Shown here piece by piece: positions 12,311 to 25,100 of a stretch of DNA of 64,000 bases. The notes below the pieces were generated by a model. It was not told the DNA's origin. It worked only from the letters and a program-made list of their open reading frames with translations, and ran no database searches. The position numbers and the translations under genes were made by a program. Each line of letters starts with the position of its first letter. Position 1 is the first letter of the stretch. Source of the stretch: Blasia pusilla (taxonomy: Eukaryota > Marchantiophyta > Marchantiopsida > Blasiales). The stretch is taken from contig CM114274.1 in NCBI GenBank assembly GCA_050084515.1, positions 22,072,001 to 22,136,000 on the forward strand, read 5' to 3'.

Positions 12311-12842
12311 TTATTGCATATATAAGTTTTTTTTTTTTAATTAGGTGTACACAATATATATTTGGGATTAAGATCATGTACATATGCTCATTAAGTGTAT
12401 GGTGATGGGATTTTTATAACCACCATAGTGTAACTATAAATCCGTTTGAATATTATATATTTTTCACGAGGAATCTAAGACATGATTGAAAAATTTGAAT
12501 GTGTAACTCTAAATGATTGTAAATGATGACAGATGTATGATCCATGGATGTGTTGTCTTTCATCGTGTCACTATTATTGAAATATTTTTTGTAACGACTT
12601 TTCTCTTTCGGATTTTACTCTAAGACAAGTTGAAGATGGATGTCGTTCGCATACACATCGCTACAAAACATACATCGCAGTCATCAAACGTACACACAAA
12701 CACACATGATCCCATGCTTACTTATGGCATCCAAACAACGAGACGAGAAGTACCAAAATATCTCCAATTAAATCAATCAAATCTCTCACAAGGTCTCACA
12801 CCAAGCTCTCCATGGTGTGCACTCCCTCTCATGTCAAACCAA

Positions 12843-12945
12843 ACCCACTCTCCTAATGAAAGTTTGGGGTTACACACACAAGGCAAGGAGGACCATAGCT
12901 CCACCGCCTCATGCCAAGAGGTTCAACAAAGAGAGAATGAGCTCT

Positions 12946-13041
<96 letters not shown>

Positions 13042-13300
13042 GGTATACACCCTTCCCTTTCCCAAGGCCTCTCCATGATAACCTATGCTCGGAGGTCACC
13101 TCCTTGGCTCTTGACCTGTTGTAGTGGGTCAAGGGCCACTCCCAAAGTGGAGCGACGACTTTACAAAAAATAGCAACTTACCCAAAATAAGAAGTTTCTC
13201 AATATGGCTCCAAATGAGCTGAAACGAAGGGGAAACCTGCTCTCTCACGTTACTCATAGCCTCAGCACGTCATCCTTGACCTCCTAAGGTTGTCCTCAAG
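12843..13300 (+). repeat. Dispersed repeat, copy A (with (TC)n expansion)
   Basis: This block is similar along its length to 32337-32710 in the same orientation. Shared landmarks are GAGGACCATAGCTCC.CCGCC, AAGAGGTTC, a GTATACACC..CCCT segment, GGCCACT.CC, AATAAGAAGT/AATAAGTCT and CTGCTCTC. Copy A carries a long TC tract that copy B lacks. It lies just upstream of a gypsy gag remnant, so it may be part of an LTR or leader, but ends are not defined. Confidence 0.65.
12951..13037. repeat. (TC)n microsatellite, about 87 bp
   Basis: An uninterrupted TC dinucleotide tract. It generates false Ser-Leu and Arg-Glu open frames on the two strands, which are not genes. Confidence 0.97.
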
Positions 13301-13329
13301 TATCTCCGAAGGCGCTCTACTAGATCTTG

Positions 13330-15640
13330 TTGATCTAGCCAAGATAATGCAAGCGCAGCTCATCCGCAGGTCTTGCCAACTTCAGGCCGGAATTCCCACT
13401 CTTACCAGAGTCGCAGTCTACTAAGGAGACGTGGCGGCCATCCCAATTTTTGTCGAGTGTTTTCCCGTTCCGTCGAGTTGCGACTGCCAAGACCTGTCTG
13501 TATGTCCGCTTATGCACTACTTCTATCCTATTGGACACCGTCCGTCCAACTTTCACCGTCAGATCTTGCTGTTGAGTAATTGACGATTGTTGATTTTGTG
13601 ATTTTTTTTCGCCACTGGTTTTTCGGCCACCGCTGTCACATTGACCAAGTGAGGATTGGCCGCTCTTCGATGATAGGTGACCTTTATGGAGTGATGGGGT
13701 CGCTATTTGATTTTTTCTTCCCTTTGTCTTGAGTGATAGTTGCTCAACGATGATCGAGTAGTGTGTCGTGACGCCCGTAGCCGCAACGCATCGCCGTTTG
13801 CCGCGTCGTGTCGCTTGTGGCCGTACCGCACCGTCTCGATCGTGGAGCCGCATTATCATTGGGAGTAGAGTGTGTGTTTTGTTGATTGAGGAGGGTATGC
13901 CACTTAGTGCCGCATCCCATTCCTTAGTGTCGTGCTGTTTATATCCGTACTGTTGGATCCGCACCGCACATCAAGGAGATTTGATCATCGTTAGTACCAT
14001 AGGAGTAAGACTTGCTGATTGGAAGAGTTTTCCCTTCAGGACCAAGTTGGGGTCGAGATTTGCAATTGCTGAGGAGCGACATCGACATTTGTTTTCAGTT
14101 TGCCCATTCTGGTCTTTTGCCTACGAGGGTCATCGTGGCATCCTTTCGGGACTTTGAGAGGCAAGGTGGTGGACCTAAGAGTAGCTCTAGAGGGTTTACG
14201 TAGAGTGGTGCGAGGTTTTGAGAGTCTCCGCGTGAGGGACTGCCTCGACCTCCTTCTATGTCATCTTCAGACAAGGGGGAGAGTGTAGAGAAGTATGTTA
14301 GTGATTCATTGCACACATTGAGTGGTCCTACGAGTTGGGCGTACGAGATGGACGACTGAGATAGAGGACCGCTTAGGTTTTCGGTAGCTATAGGCATTAT
14401 AGAGTTGCATGACTTCATTGCGTATTTAGCAGTTGGTGTGCCTCACACCGGGCTAGGAACTCTACAGAGTTCAACCCGTTCATAGCATGGAACGGTTTGT
14501 TCCAACATTTAGAGGGAGCGCCCATGGACGATTACCATGAGTTCCCCCACATATATGCCCAATAGGTTCAGGCATGAAGACTCTACTATGACGCACACTA
14601 TGTGTTATGGACAAAGCCATTTCCAGATGAGGAGGAGGAGTCAAGAGAGGCTACTTCCTCCTCCACCAGTGATGTTTTAGGAGGGATAATTCGAACTGGA
14701 GTTGTTGCATCGTCTAGTCGGGTTCGTGCTAAGTTCAACCTCATAGTTGAGTTCATTGCAGAGTTTCATACAAGCTTCCAAGGGGTACGGACTGAGAAGT
14801 TGTGGAGCATCCACGACTTCCAGAGGCATCCATGTTAGAGTTTGTGTAAAGCCTACACTCGCTTACGCCAATTGATTAGCGTCACTCAGGGGATGAGAGA
14901 GTCACACGCTATTTAATTATGGTACGCAATGTTGGATTGAGACCTGTGAAAATGGGTGAGGCATGGGTTGCTTCTTATGCACATCTCACCTACGTTGAGA
15001 GATGTTTGTACGACCGCCAAAAACATTTAGCATAACATGGTGGAGGAGAGCATAGCCACCATGGGTTTTGTGCAAGAGGAGTCATGATTTCCTGCACCAC
15101 CAATGTAGCAACGTGGATTTCGAGATAGGTCAGTGGCACCACGAGCTCAAGGAGGACACCAAGAGGCCGTGCCTTAGAGACTTACGCCTTCATTTGCGGC
15201 TCAACAGTAGCCACCAGCGATTATTTGTTGGGCATATGGTGGAGCCCATCACCAGCGCGATTGTTCTCGTTAGGATCATGGACGTATGCTTGAACATGGA
15301 GGAGGAGATGGTGTTGCACCAGGAGTTTATCAGTGTAACTATAGTCAAAGGTACGGTCATACTTGCGCTAGGTGTTTCAGCCTACACCCTAAGTTACGTC
15401 CTGACCAAAGGCCAGAGAGGACACAAGAGTGAGTTGTTGGTCCAATTGGGCCTAGAGGTCGTGCACGAGGTGGTCTCGTTGGGTGATGATGAGTTGGATT
15501 TTCTCAAGGGGATGCAAGAGTTGCCTATGGAGGAGGTAGAGTTGTTCCATCTAAATGCGTTGAGGGAGACGCCAAGTGTGAAGTTGGGATGGTTGCTTAG
15601 ATATAGCAACTACAACATCAAATTGCCGCTATGGCATTGA
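13330..15640 (+). pseudogene. Decayed Ty3/gypsy gag
   Basis: Gag-like sequence is spread over all three plus-strand frames. An open piece at 14602-14838 contains EFIAEFHTSFQGVRTEKLWS, typical of the capsid region, followed in shifted frames by AYTRLRQLISVTQG (near 14850) and SYAHLTYVERCLYDRQK (near 14970). A zinc knuckle of the C-X2-C-X4-H-X4-C type is recognisable at 15334-15375, with its second cysteine changed to serine (CNYSQRYGHTCARC). The 5' part from 13330 to about 14400 has no assignable domain. It faces the minus-strand pol at 16.0-19.1 kb, so the two are not a simple single element. Many stops: dead. Confidence 0.55.
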
Positions 15641-16049
15641 TGTTATCCGATGTTGGATCCATGACATCGACGTCTTATGGAGAAGCCTGAGATATGAAGG
15701 ATCCTGGCTGGATGTGCAAAGTTTTCTTCTAGATTCGGATACACTTTGTATTTCATGAGTGTCATATCTCCCTCTCTACACGAACTGGCATGCTTCCTTC
15801 GATTCTTGCGATACTGGTATAAAGTTCTATTTGGTCGGCTCTTGAGGTTCCTCGGGCTTCTTGCCATGTCAAATGAGCCACAATGCACCCTCAGTCCACC
15901 TCCTAAAGTTCCTAATAACCGCCAGTTTTACGTAATGGCCGCGCTCCTCGTAACAGTTTTTTAGATGCTTTTTTTTGAGGTAGTGCAAAGACCAAGAACC
16001 CCGAAGACCAAGACTACGAAGACCCAGCGAACATGACCCAAGATGAAGA
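15641..16049. other. Junction between converging gypsy remnants
   Basis: No gene recognised. The plus-strand gag remnant ends near 15640, and the minus-strand pol reading becomes recognisable from about 16050. A run of T (about 15969) and short low-complexity stretches lie between. It may hold LTR or 3' UTR sequence of either element, but no LTR boundary could be placed. Confidence 0.35.
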
Positions 16050-19000
16050 CTCCTATCCTAGGTTGCTTACGAGTCTTCACGAATCCTAGGGGTCGAACTT
16101 CCCTGGTCCTGATTTCTTTGTTACCCCCTCTCTCAGCCTTGAGTCGGGTGCGTGGTATCTTCGTACATGCATGCCATTCATTCTTCTTGGAAATGCTTCT
16201 CCGCTTAATGTTCCTAATTGTAAAGATCCATTTTCAAATGCCTCCAAGACCTGGTAAGGTCCCATCCAATTTAACTTTAGCTTCCCTCAAAATTTAAGGC
16301 GTCGATTGTCATAGAGCAATACCAAATCCCCTCTTTGTATTGAATGTGATCTCAGGTTTTTGTCATACTGCTGCTTTCTTTGGAGTTGAATGGTCTTCGT
16401 ATGGCCTAGAGCAAGATGTGTTTCCTCCTCCACAGAAACCAAGTCCTTGTTCCTCCTTCCAATGACCGCTGACTCTTCTTCGTTTCTTTCTTCTTCCAGA
16501 ATTCGATAGGTGGGCACATCCCATTTGATTGGAACAAAGGATTGAATTCCGTATGTCAAATAGAATGGTGTGTACCTGGTGATTACTTTCTCTACCGTGC
16601 GATAGGCCTAGAGTGCATCAAGAATCTTGGTATCCCAGTCATATGCATAGGTGACCATTAGTCGATTCAAGATCCTACAAATCAGCCCATTGGACTTCTC
16701 TGTTAATCCATTGGCCTTGGGGTTCTACGAGGTTCTCTTGCAATGCTTGATTCGGATGTGGTCGGTCAAAGCTTTGACTTTTTGGTTGAGAAAATGAGTT
16801 CCCGGTCGCTCACCAATTCCAGAGGACGGCCATATCTAGTAATAATCATTTCATACAAAACTTGGCCACTGTCTCACTGTCATCCTTTTGCGTCGCGACT
16901 ACTTCCACCATTTTGGTGCAATAATCCGTAGTGATTAAAATATGCTTCCGGCTTCTCTGTCAGGTGGCGGGTGAGGTAGGATCAGCAAAATTCATACCCC
17001 ACTTCTCAAAAATGGCCAGGGGAAGAATAGGCACCAAAGGCCAGAAAAAAATCGTTGTCGGCCTTCCTGCCCTTTGACAAGCATCACACTTTTGGATGAA
17101 GGATCTGACATCCCGATACATTGTGGGCCACCAGTAGCGTGCGGCAGGGATTTTATTGACAGTATTCCTGACTGCATAATGCCCTCTGGAAATCACCCAC
17201 ATAACTTCCTCCTTCTCCAAGCACCTTCTATATTCTCCATCCGCACCAAGCTTGAATAACACATCACGATAGATCTCATAAGGCCCTACCTTGTGCAAGA
17301 ATATTGCTCGTTCTTCTACTGTCATAGGAGTTGGAAAAGTAAGAGTGATTAGAAAATGCATAATGTCTTGGTACGAAGATCTTTGCACGTCATCCTCACT
17401 GATCAAGAATAGCTTTTCGTCCGAAAAGTCATCCTCAAGGGTCTTCATGAAATCGGTCTTTGGCGTCGTTAAGCATGACAAAAGTTCCGCATTGGTGTGG
17501 ATCCTTCCTGCTCTTGTCACCACATCAAATGTAAACTCTTGTAACAAGAGAATCCACCTGGAAATCATGCCGGACAAACCTGCTTTGATCGCCAGGGCAC
17601 AAAGCGCAAAATGATCAACATGAAAAACAAAAGGGTATCCCAGCAAGAAATACGGAATTTTCTTGCAGGAAAAGACCATGCCCAAGGCTTCCCTCTCCGT
17701 AGTAGTGTGCTTATGTTTTGCGACATAAAGTTGTCGCCCTACATAATAGATAGGGTACTCCTTCTTCTTTTCATCTAGGTGACTTAGTGCTACACCAATT
17801 GCAAACAACAAGGTGTCAACATACACCTGGAACACCTTCGTCCAGTTCGGGGGACCAAGCACAGGAGTTGTCATTAGTGCCTGCTTCAACTCCTCAAATG
17901 CCCTCTTACATGCTAGCAACCACTCCCATTCCTCGGTCTTTTTCACCAGGTTTGTTAGAGTCTTCGCCAAGTTCATCAAGGATTATGTTAGGGCATAATC
18001 CTTGATGAACCGGCGGTAATACCCCACATGCCTCTGGAATCCCCTTAGCTCACAAAGATTCGTGGGTGCTTCCAACTCCAAAATTATTTTCACCTTTGCC
18101 GTATCTACTTCAATATCGCGGGACGACACTCGATGCCCTAGTAGGATACCTTGTTTCATGGCAATGTAAGACTTCTCTGGGTGCAACGATAGCTACACTT
18201 CCCGACACTGAGCCATGGTTAGCTCTAACTTCTGCAAATGATCTTTGGCCGAGCTGAAGACACAAAAGTCATCTAGGAAGATCTCTATTAATCTTCGTAA
18301 ATAGTCTTGAAGATAGCAATCATCATTCTTTGGAAAGTGGCCGGGGCATTACACAACCCAAAAGGCATCACTCGATAGGAAAAAGTACCCCAATCCGTGG
18401 TGAAGGTAGTCACGGCTCGGTCCCTCCCTCTGATAGATACTTGATTGTAACTGGAATACCCATCCAAGAAGGTATAGCGTTCATGGCCAACCACCTTATC
18501 TAAGATAGTGTTAGTAAAGGGCAAGGGGTGGTCATCCTTGAGGGTGGACGCATTAAGCTTCCTATAGTCTTGACATACTCGGATCTTCCCCGTCTGCTTC
18601 TTTGGAACATGACTACAGGGGATACCCATTCACAAATGAGCACCGGATAGATGACTCCAGCTTCCAACCTCTGATCAATTTTGTCTTTGACCATTAAAGA
18701 ATAATTTGGCTTTAACCTATACTAACGCATTCGCACAAGAAGTGCATCGGGCTTCAAAATCAATTCTATGCTCTCCATACTTGGTTGGCACTCCTCTCAT
18801 CTCATCGATGGTGTAGACAAACACGTCAAGGTACTTCGAAAGCAAAGTTTTATATTGTGAAAGTTCAGACGCAGAAAAATATGTGGATAGATGTAAAGCC
18901 TTAGTGTCAGTGATAAGGACTTCTTGGTAGTCTTTCTCCTCCACCATCTTCTTTGTGAACTGATATGTAGTAAGCCCAACTGGCTCCTCTCTTGGAAAGG

Positions 19001-19064
19001 ACTTACTCTGTTCTAGCTGTAGGTACTCTTCATCTATCTCATAACACTCCAAGTAGCACACATA
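16050..19064 (-). pseudogene. Ty3/gypsy pol polyprotein (decayed, interrupted by CACTA element 2)
   Basis: Minus-strand pol with domains in the order reverse transcriptase, RNase H, integrase. Reverse transcriptase at about 18700-17980: KIRVCQDYRKLNASTLKDDH, FSYRVMPFGLCNAPATFQ, and the catalytic box FLDD at 18279-18268, which sits in a shifted frame after a +1 frameshift near 18290. RNase H and the integrase zinc region at 17979-16960: YWWPTMYRDV, CDACQRAG. The integrase core start reads WGMNFAD, where WGMDF is usual, so the first catalytic Asp appears changed to Asn. The integrase C-terminus is at 16559-16287 (GDLVLLYDNR). Upstream sequence (protease/gag side) ends at 19064, where a CACTA terminus begins. 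The MDDF-like box suggests a non-chromovirus (Athila-like) lineage. Confidence 0.9.
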
Positions 19065-19082
19065 CACTATAACAAATAATGG
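19065..19082. repeat. CACTA terminal inverted repeat (left end)
   Basis: CACTATAACAAATAATGG matches the CACTA start of En/Spm-type TIRs. The three bases before it are ATA, the expected length of a CACTA target duplication, but the partner end is not in the window. Confidence 0.8.
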
Positions 19083-19970
19083 TTTTAATAACATGCTCAT
19101 ATGACTCATTTTAGTCATATATAACCATAAATGATTGGCCATGACTGGTGACTCATGGAGTCACAAAAGCCTAGTCATGTACCATATCATGACTAGAGTC
19201 ATTTAGAGATGACTCATGGAGTCGTTATGTTATATGACTAACACTTCATCAATTTTCCTCAATATAAACTTATGATTCAATAATCTCAAGTCATTTAGAC
19301 AACTTAAGGTGATCAATATGACTCAATAGAATCCTCCGATTCAAAAATCTCAAGTAATTTTGACAATTTAAATTGATCAATATGGATGAATTGTATGGTA
19401 TGACTCAATCATATCCATTTATTTAATCAAGTCACAATGATCAATATGACTACGTCATGCTTCATGACTCAATTGCATACATAAGTCAATTTATGAATAT
19501 GACTTCGTCATAAAACTTCATAACCACGTGTCCATACATACCTCGTTCACTTGATGTAGTTGACACGTCACATGATGACATGGCAATCATACTATATGAC
19601 TATGGTTTCACACATGCAATGGCTTGATGATGTGTAAGTCATATAACAAAATGACTCATTGACAACTAAAGAGTCCTTTTGTTATATAATCCTCATATTG
19701 ACTAGAGATGATTGGGGAAAAAGTTCATACCGAGTCATAGTGATCACTCTAGTTTGTCTAAATGACTAAATGTGGATGAGTCATAGAGTATGACCAAGTC
19801 ATATTGATGAGTTTGGTATGGATAAATGATTGTATATACGAGTCATAAAATATGACCAAATCATAATGATGAGTTTGCAATACTTAAATGACTAATTGAC
19901 ATTAGTCATAAAATATGGACGAGACATATTGATGGATTTGTTGCATTTAAATGACTAAATTTGCTTTAGC
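19083..19970. promoter_or_regulatory. Subterminal TGACTCAT-type repeat array of CACTA element 2
   Basis: About 890 bp with no gene and very many copies of ATGACTCA, GACTCAT, GAGTCAT and AGTCATA in both orientations, some in palindromic form (GACTCATGGAGTC at about 19149 and 19211). In En/Spm elements such arrays bind TNPA and set transposition competence; the same role is inferred here. Confidence 0.7.
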
Positions 19971-20475
19971 TTGTTCTTGTTAATGGTGTTTTGAGCTTTA
20001 GTGTCAAAAAGAGTTTTTTTTATAGTATGTTTGAATGGTAGTGAGTGTTTTTTTTAAAGATTTAGAAGATATGAGTTATCCCACTAACAAGCTAGTCCTA
20101 CAGTAATTAAGAGTGAGCTATAAGAAATAATGTTGTAGCATGTACCATGAATAAGTCTAATCTGAAACATTGAGAAAATGCTAACATAACACTGAAATCT
20201 AAAAAATGCATCAGTAAGCTTTTGTTTTCATAGTTTAGCCCTTTGAAAAGGTTAATCCCCTTCAAAATTGGTTGTGAAACATCATTCATGAAGAGAAGTT
20301 GCAACAGTAGGAACAAAACCAATAGATCAGAAAGAAAGTGCAAGCACAAACCAGAGAGAAAGAGCAAGCACAAACCAAATAGAAAGTGCAAGCATAGACC
20401 ATTTTCATTATTGTAACCAAGTGATGTAAAGAGTAAAGCGCTTTCAAAATTGAATGTCCATAAAAGATACACACA

Positions 20476-23400
20476 TTAAATATCAACAATAGAAGTTGGG
20501 TTTAGAATGAACCAAGATATATATCTTACAACTTTCTTCAAGTTCACTTCAGGCCAAAGCATACTACTCCCAAGAGCATCACCTAAGGTGTATTGGGGCG
20601 GCATGTCTGCCTCATTTGCTTGCCATAGTTTATGATCCAGATAAGCCAAATGAATAAACTTCAAGTCTACTTGCACCAATCCGGGGGGGATTTCACTCCC
20701 ATGGAATTTCTCACGTCCACTCAAGCCTGTCACCACACCATTGCCCAAAATGGTCCTGTTGAGCTTAGGTTTGGTGAGTTGAACCTCATCCTCACCCAAA
20801 GCTGCAAACAACCTCGAAAAGCAAGTCATCTTAGCGAACAAAAACAAATAGATCATAGATTGATAAGTAAATACCAACTAGTTTTTACCTTGGTAAAAGA
20901 CCAACCCTCATAAGGTAGAGATCTTGAAAACTTTACATATACCACCTGACATAAAAAGTCAATTATTGATCATTTATAATGCAAGATCAGAATACTACAC
21001 ATACCTACAAGTGAGGACCTGATGTTCATGGAAGATCAAAGAGTTCAGAATATATATCAAATGCTATTTACCTTTCCATTGTTCTTCTTGGTGCTCCCTG
21101 ACTTCACATCGCTCTCTTGTTTACTACTTGCAGTTGGAAGGGTGTCGGTCGTCACTTTAGTTAAATGTCTTTTCTTTTTCTGAGAGGTACCTTGCTCCTC
21201 TGGAATTCCACGTAGCACTAAGAATTGAAATCCATCACATTACAAACTACTTTTTTGAAATGAAATACGTATAGGATGATAGTTTCAAAACATATTAAAG
21301 GAAGGTTGTACCATATCCCATGCTACAATCTCCAATGATGGGTGGAAGAGATTAACAAGTAGTATGAGAATTTTTATACACATACCAGCTTGAACTACAC
21401 GTACATGCTTATCCGACTCCCTTAACACCTCCTTTTCAGTTGCTGCAATATCAGCCTGATCTTTCATGCTCTATCTGAACCTCAGGGTGACCTGCCATCA
21501 CAACTTTAAGAGTAGAGTGTCAATAACATGACAGAAAATTATACAAGAGAACAATGAAGAAAGGATTTCTTACATTCGTGATACTGGTTAAGACGACTTG
21601 CTGATGCTTTAGGCCTCTTGTTCTCAGAGAGCTTGTTGATCATATCAACAAGCATGCAAAAAGCTTCTTTCTATTCTTGTTGGTTCTTTTCCAACTTCTG
21701 CTCAATTAAATTATGGTTAATGGAAATCTTATTTTTCAAGAGTAGTTGATTCTTTTCCATTTGTTCTTCAAGTTGTCCCTTGATTACACCCATATCTTCA
21801 CTCCACTTCTTCTCCACCTTCAAGAGTTGTGTGGTAATATTTGATTCCACATTTTGCTCGAAACAAACAAAACAGATCCAATTAGATTGCATCTTTGCTC
21901 TAGCCATATAATAATTACAAGACTTCAACACAACAAGAAGAAGACAAAATAGAAAGATAAAGTAACAAAACCCAATCCACCTACATTTACCAAATTAATA
22001 GGATCGACTTGACTTACTCGAGAACCTCATGTAAAAAGGCTCTCACTTGCTGTTGTTATTTCCACTTCATGTTCCTTACCCTCCATGCATGTTGTTGTAC
22101 CCCTTCCCTCAAATTTTCCAGACAATCAAAGCAATGAGAATGAGGTAAACAATAAAAGGAAAGTGATTCCACAAGGTTGGATCCCAAGAAAAATGAAGAC
22201 GTATCATACAACTTTGATTACACAAATACCAACAAGTAACTTACAAGACTCCCTTGTGAAGCTCTTGGGCCACTATCACTGATACCCACATAGCTCGGTG
22301 TGGTCGATACACCTCTACCCTATTATATATGAATAACAGAAACAAAGGGAAGTTAGATCAACCTCTTATTTTTAGTAGACATCACTTCAAACTCAACTTG
22401 AATAAATCAGAGAACATAGTAAATAAGAAAGCTAAGGATAACTTACAATAAACCCATCTAATCCTCCTCTGTTGGTGTGACAACCTTGGATCTTGCGCTC
22501 ACCATCTTTTGGGCCTTCAACATACCCTCTTTAGAGAGCTAGTAATCTACCAATCGTCTCCACACATCCTCCTTTGCATCAGGGTGGCATGGGACATCAA
22601 CATGAGTCCCATTGGCCACCCAATATGCTTTCATGGCGGACAGTTCTTTTTTTAACAATTTTGCATATTTTTTCTTCAGGTAGTCCAAACATAATGCTCG
22701 TGCGCCAACATATGTGTACCCACTCTTGATATGGTTATGAACAGTAGCCACACTAATAGCGTCTTGCCTACTCATCTCGACACACGATAAGTCGAGATAG
22801 CACATGGTCCATACCTTCAAATCATTCAACCATGGTTCATAACCATGCACCTTCGTCTTAGGGACACCAGTAGGCAGCAATTCGCACCTAGGTAGAAGGT
22901 TTTGCTCCTTGCGTTGAGAAACGTCCCGATTCCGCAAGTCTCTCTTGGTTCTACTTCTCCTTGCACTCGCCCTATCACCTGAAAAGAGAAGAGCAACAAA
23001 TAAATATTTTTTCAACCAGCATGAGAAGACAATTACTAGCGTCTCACGTTATAACATCCTAACCACGCTCAATTGGCACTTATGCCACCCATATGAAGTG
23101 ACTATATGTAGACACTACATATCCAACTATTAATTATGGATTAGGAGAGGCTAGGGGCCATGAAAGACTGAGAGTCACACATCCCAACAAATCCCGATGA
23201 CCCATCAGAAAATGTTGAGTCAGAATCTTCTCCAACTGCTGGATATGAAGGGGGTGGGCATGGTCCTCCATCCTATCATAAGAAAAAAACCAGCAATCAA
23301 AACTCATTTATATATATATATATATATATACATATACATACCCACACACGGAAATCCAATGCTACAAGTTATACTAGCTCAACTATGAGTCTACTCATTC

Positions 23401-25100
23401 CACTCAAACTCCCACATTAATTCTATGATATCTGGAAACCTAAAATCAAAATATTAAATGCAAGAATTTTCCAAGGTAATAGATTTTACACTTTGCCTTG
23501 CCCATGGTTGCCCATGAAGGGGGACACCCCATGGTTCTTGACTTCCCATTGGTTGGGAAGATGGTGTGCGAGGAGGCCAACATTCTTGAGTGCATGTTTG
23601 TAAACCAGATTGGGTATTCCCCATCCATTGATGATCTATTGGTCTTGGTTATGACCAAAGCATTCCACCAACCCATGGTTGTTGGGTGCTTATTTAAGGA
23701 ACAAGAGTTTGTGGACTCCATTGTGGTGGAGGGGGAGGGGGTTGCATCACATTGTAAGAGCGAGCAAGTTCATGATTCACCATTGATGAGTCATGTTTGG
23801 AATCGTACCACCTTGGGCCCATGTGAGTACTCCAATACTGACTCCCACTTTGTGTCCATCTAGGATTATGGCATGTTGGATATTGCCATCCCATTTTTTG
23901 TCTCCTTTGGTGACGTATCTCCATTTGTTCTCTTCCTCCAATTACTTGGGCCTATGAAATATATTTTAGAGCTAGTGTGGTTGAAACCATAATGAAAACA
24001 TGGATGCAATGAATCATGACCATCCTACAATGAATCATGATGATGCTGGCTTAGAAAAGATGTAGTTCCCTCTCAACCTGCTAAGGGTGGGTTGTAGGCC
24101 CACGATCCTGTTTTTGATTTGGTTATTCAGATAAATCTTCCTCATCACTAGGATGATAATCCATATTTTCATATGGCATATAATCTGGATCAATCACTTT
24201 GTTATCCTTCATGCTTTCAAGCATTAAAGGATTCTTGTCCTTCGATGCCAACCTTGAACTTCGTCGCAATTACACAACCTTTGCCACTACTTCCCTGGAA
24301 GATTGGATTTTCCTCGGTGGCTTTGTTGCTCTCAGCCTTTCCAAAAAATCATTTTACCATCAAACATACTTAAGAAATAATGCAAAAATCCATTTTTACA
24401 AACCATGTAAGAGCATGAAATACCTCGAATCCATGAATATGCTTAAATGAACCTCTCATAAGCGCACATATTCATTACTCAAGAGGGAGAGTTCCTTACT
24501 CTACAGGAATGTCACGAAGTATGCGTGTTGCAAATCTTTTGTTTTGCCTTATCTTTCGTTCCCATTCTTCATCAATTGGAAAGTCAGCATGAGGGTCTTT
24601 GTCCATATGGTCCCAACACTCAAATTCACTAGTTTTGGAGTTTCTAGAGATATTAGAGTGGGCTGAGAGGACAGAAACCCTAATAAGGTTATTACCTTCC
24701 TCTTATAACTCCGTGGTCATGTAGACAGGTGATGGTTCTCTCTCTTGAGCCATGTACGTTGAGTGTATTTCCAACACCTTAGGTGATTCTACCTCTTTTG
24801 AACTCAAATCATAAGCCAAAACTTTATCGCTGCAATCAAGGTCCTCCTTGGAGGTACTTGTATATGGAATAGCTACTGGGCTAATTTCTCTATGTACACT
24901 TGAACAACTATTTTGGTTTATAACCATCATTAACTCACAGTCTTCCATAGTTTTCCCCATACTACCATGAGTGTTTTCCATGGATTTGCTATGAAGTTTC
25001 TCATAACCTCTTAGAGGAATAAGTGAGTCTACACTCCTATCTCCAACCAAAAATACAGATCTAATCCTCTCATCATTCTCTCCACTTGTTTTCTTGGCTA
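20476..25100 (-). CDS. TNPA-like accessory protein gene of CACTA element 2 (multi-exon, partly degraded)
   Basis: A multi-exon minus-strand gene read from about 25.1 kb down to 20.5 kb. Pieces in order: 25050-24703; a segment near 24640-24500 (FPIDEEWERKI, RFATRILRD); an acidic part near 24180-24130; a proline/glutamine/tryptophan-rich part at 23924-23694 (MQPPPPPPQWSPQ); a globular domain at 23015-22539; a coiled coil at 21931-21600 (VEKKWSEDMGVIKGQLEEQM); and a C-terminal part at 20877-20550 (LGDALGSSMLWPE). The same order is seen in CACTA element 1. The product is inferred to be the DNA-binding partner of Tnp2. Splice sites were not all resolved, and short stops occur between pieces. Confidence 0.5.
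22539..23015 (-). CDS. Putative Transposase_24-like (Ptta/En/Spm) domain exon
   Basis: A 158-codon open stretch. Its central part, KVWTMCYLDLSCVEMSRQD, and its end, DAKEDVWRRLVDY, resemble the plant Ptta/En/Spm (Transposase_24) region by overall pattern (VHNHIKSGYTYVGARAL, YLKKKYAKLLKKELS). The N-terminal part is basic (RRSRTKRDLRNRD), fitting DNA binding. This is the best preserved piece of the accessory gene and has no counterpart that I can find in CACTA element 1. The family assignment is from pattern memory only. Confidence 0.5.
   Translation of the reverse strand: MKKYLFVALLFSGDRASARRSRTKRDLRNRDVSQRKEQNLLPRCELLPTGVPKTKVHGYEPWLNDLKVWTMCYLDLSCVEMSRQDAISVATVHNHIKSGYTYVGARALCLDYLKKKYAKLLKKELSAMKAYWVANGTHVDVPCHPDAKEDVWRRLVDY
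23309..23330. repeat. (TA)n microsatellite
   Basis: About eleven TA units followed by CATATACATA, in a spacer of the CACTA accessory gene. Confidence 0.9.

Noticed and set aside
12405-12425. ACCATAGTG near 12415 considered as the far CACTA terminus
   Set aside because: The bases before TAGTG do not match the inverted CACTATAAC terminus and no CACTA internal sequence adjoins it.
12853-13173. Open frames rich in Ser-Leu or Arg-Glu around the (TC)n tract
   Set aside because: They are translations of the microsatellite on both strands and have no other protein-like content.
13335-13964. 209-codon minus-strand open frame
   Set aside because: Its composition is unstructured, it matches no family, and it overlaps sequence leading into the plus-strand gag remnant. 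It looks like a chance frame in GC-richer DNA.
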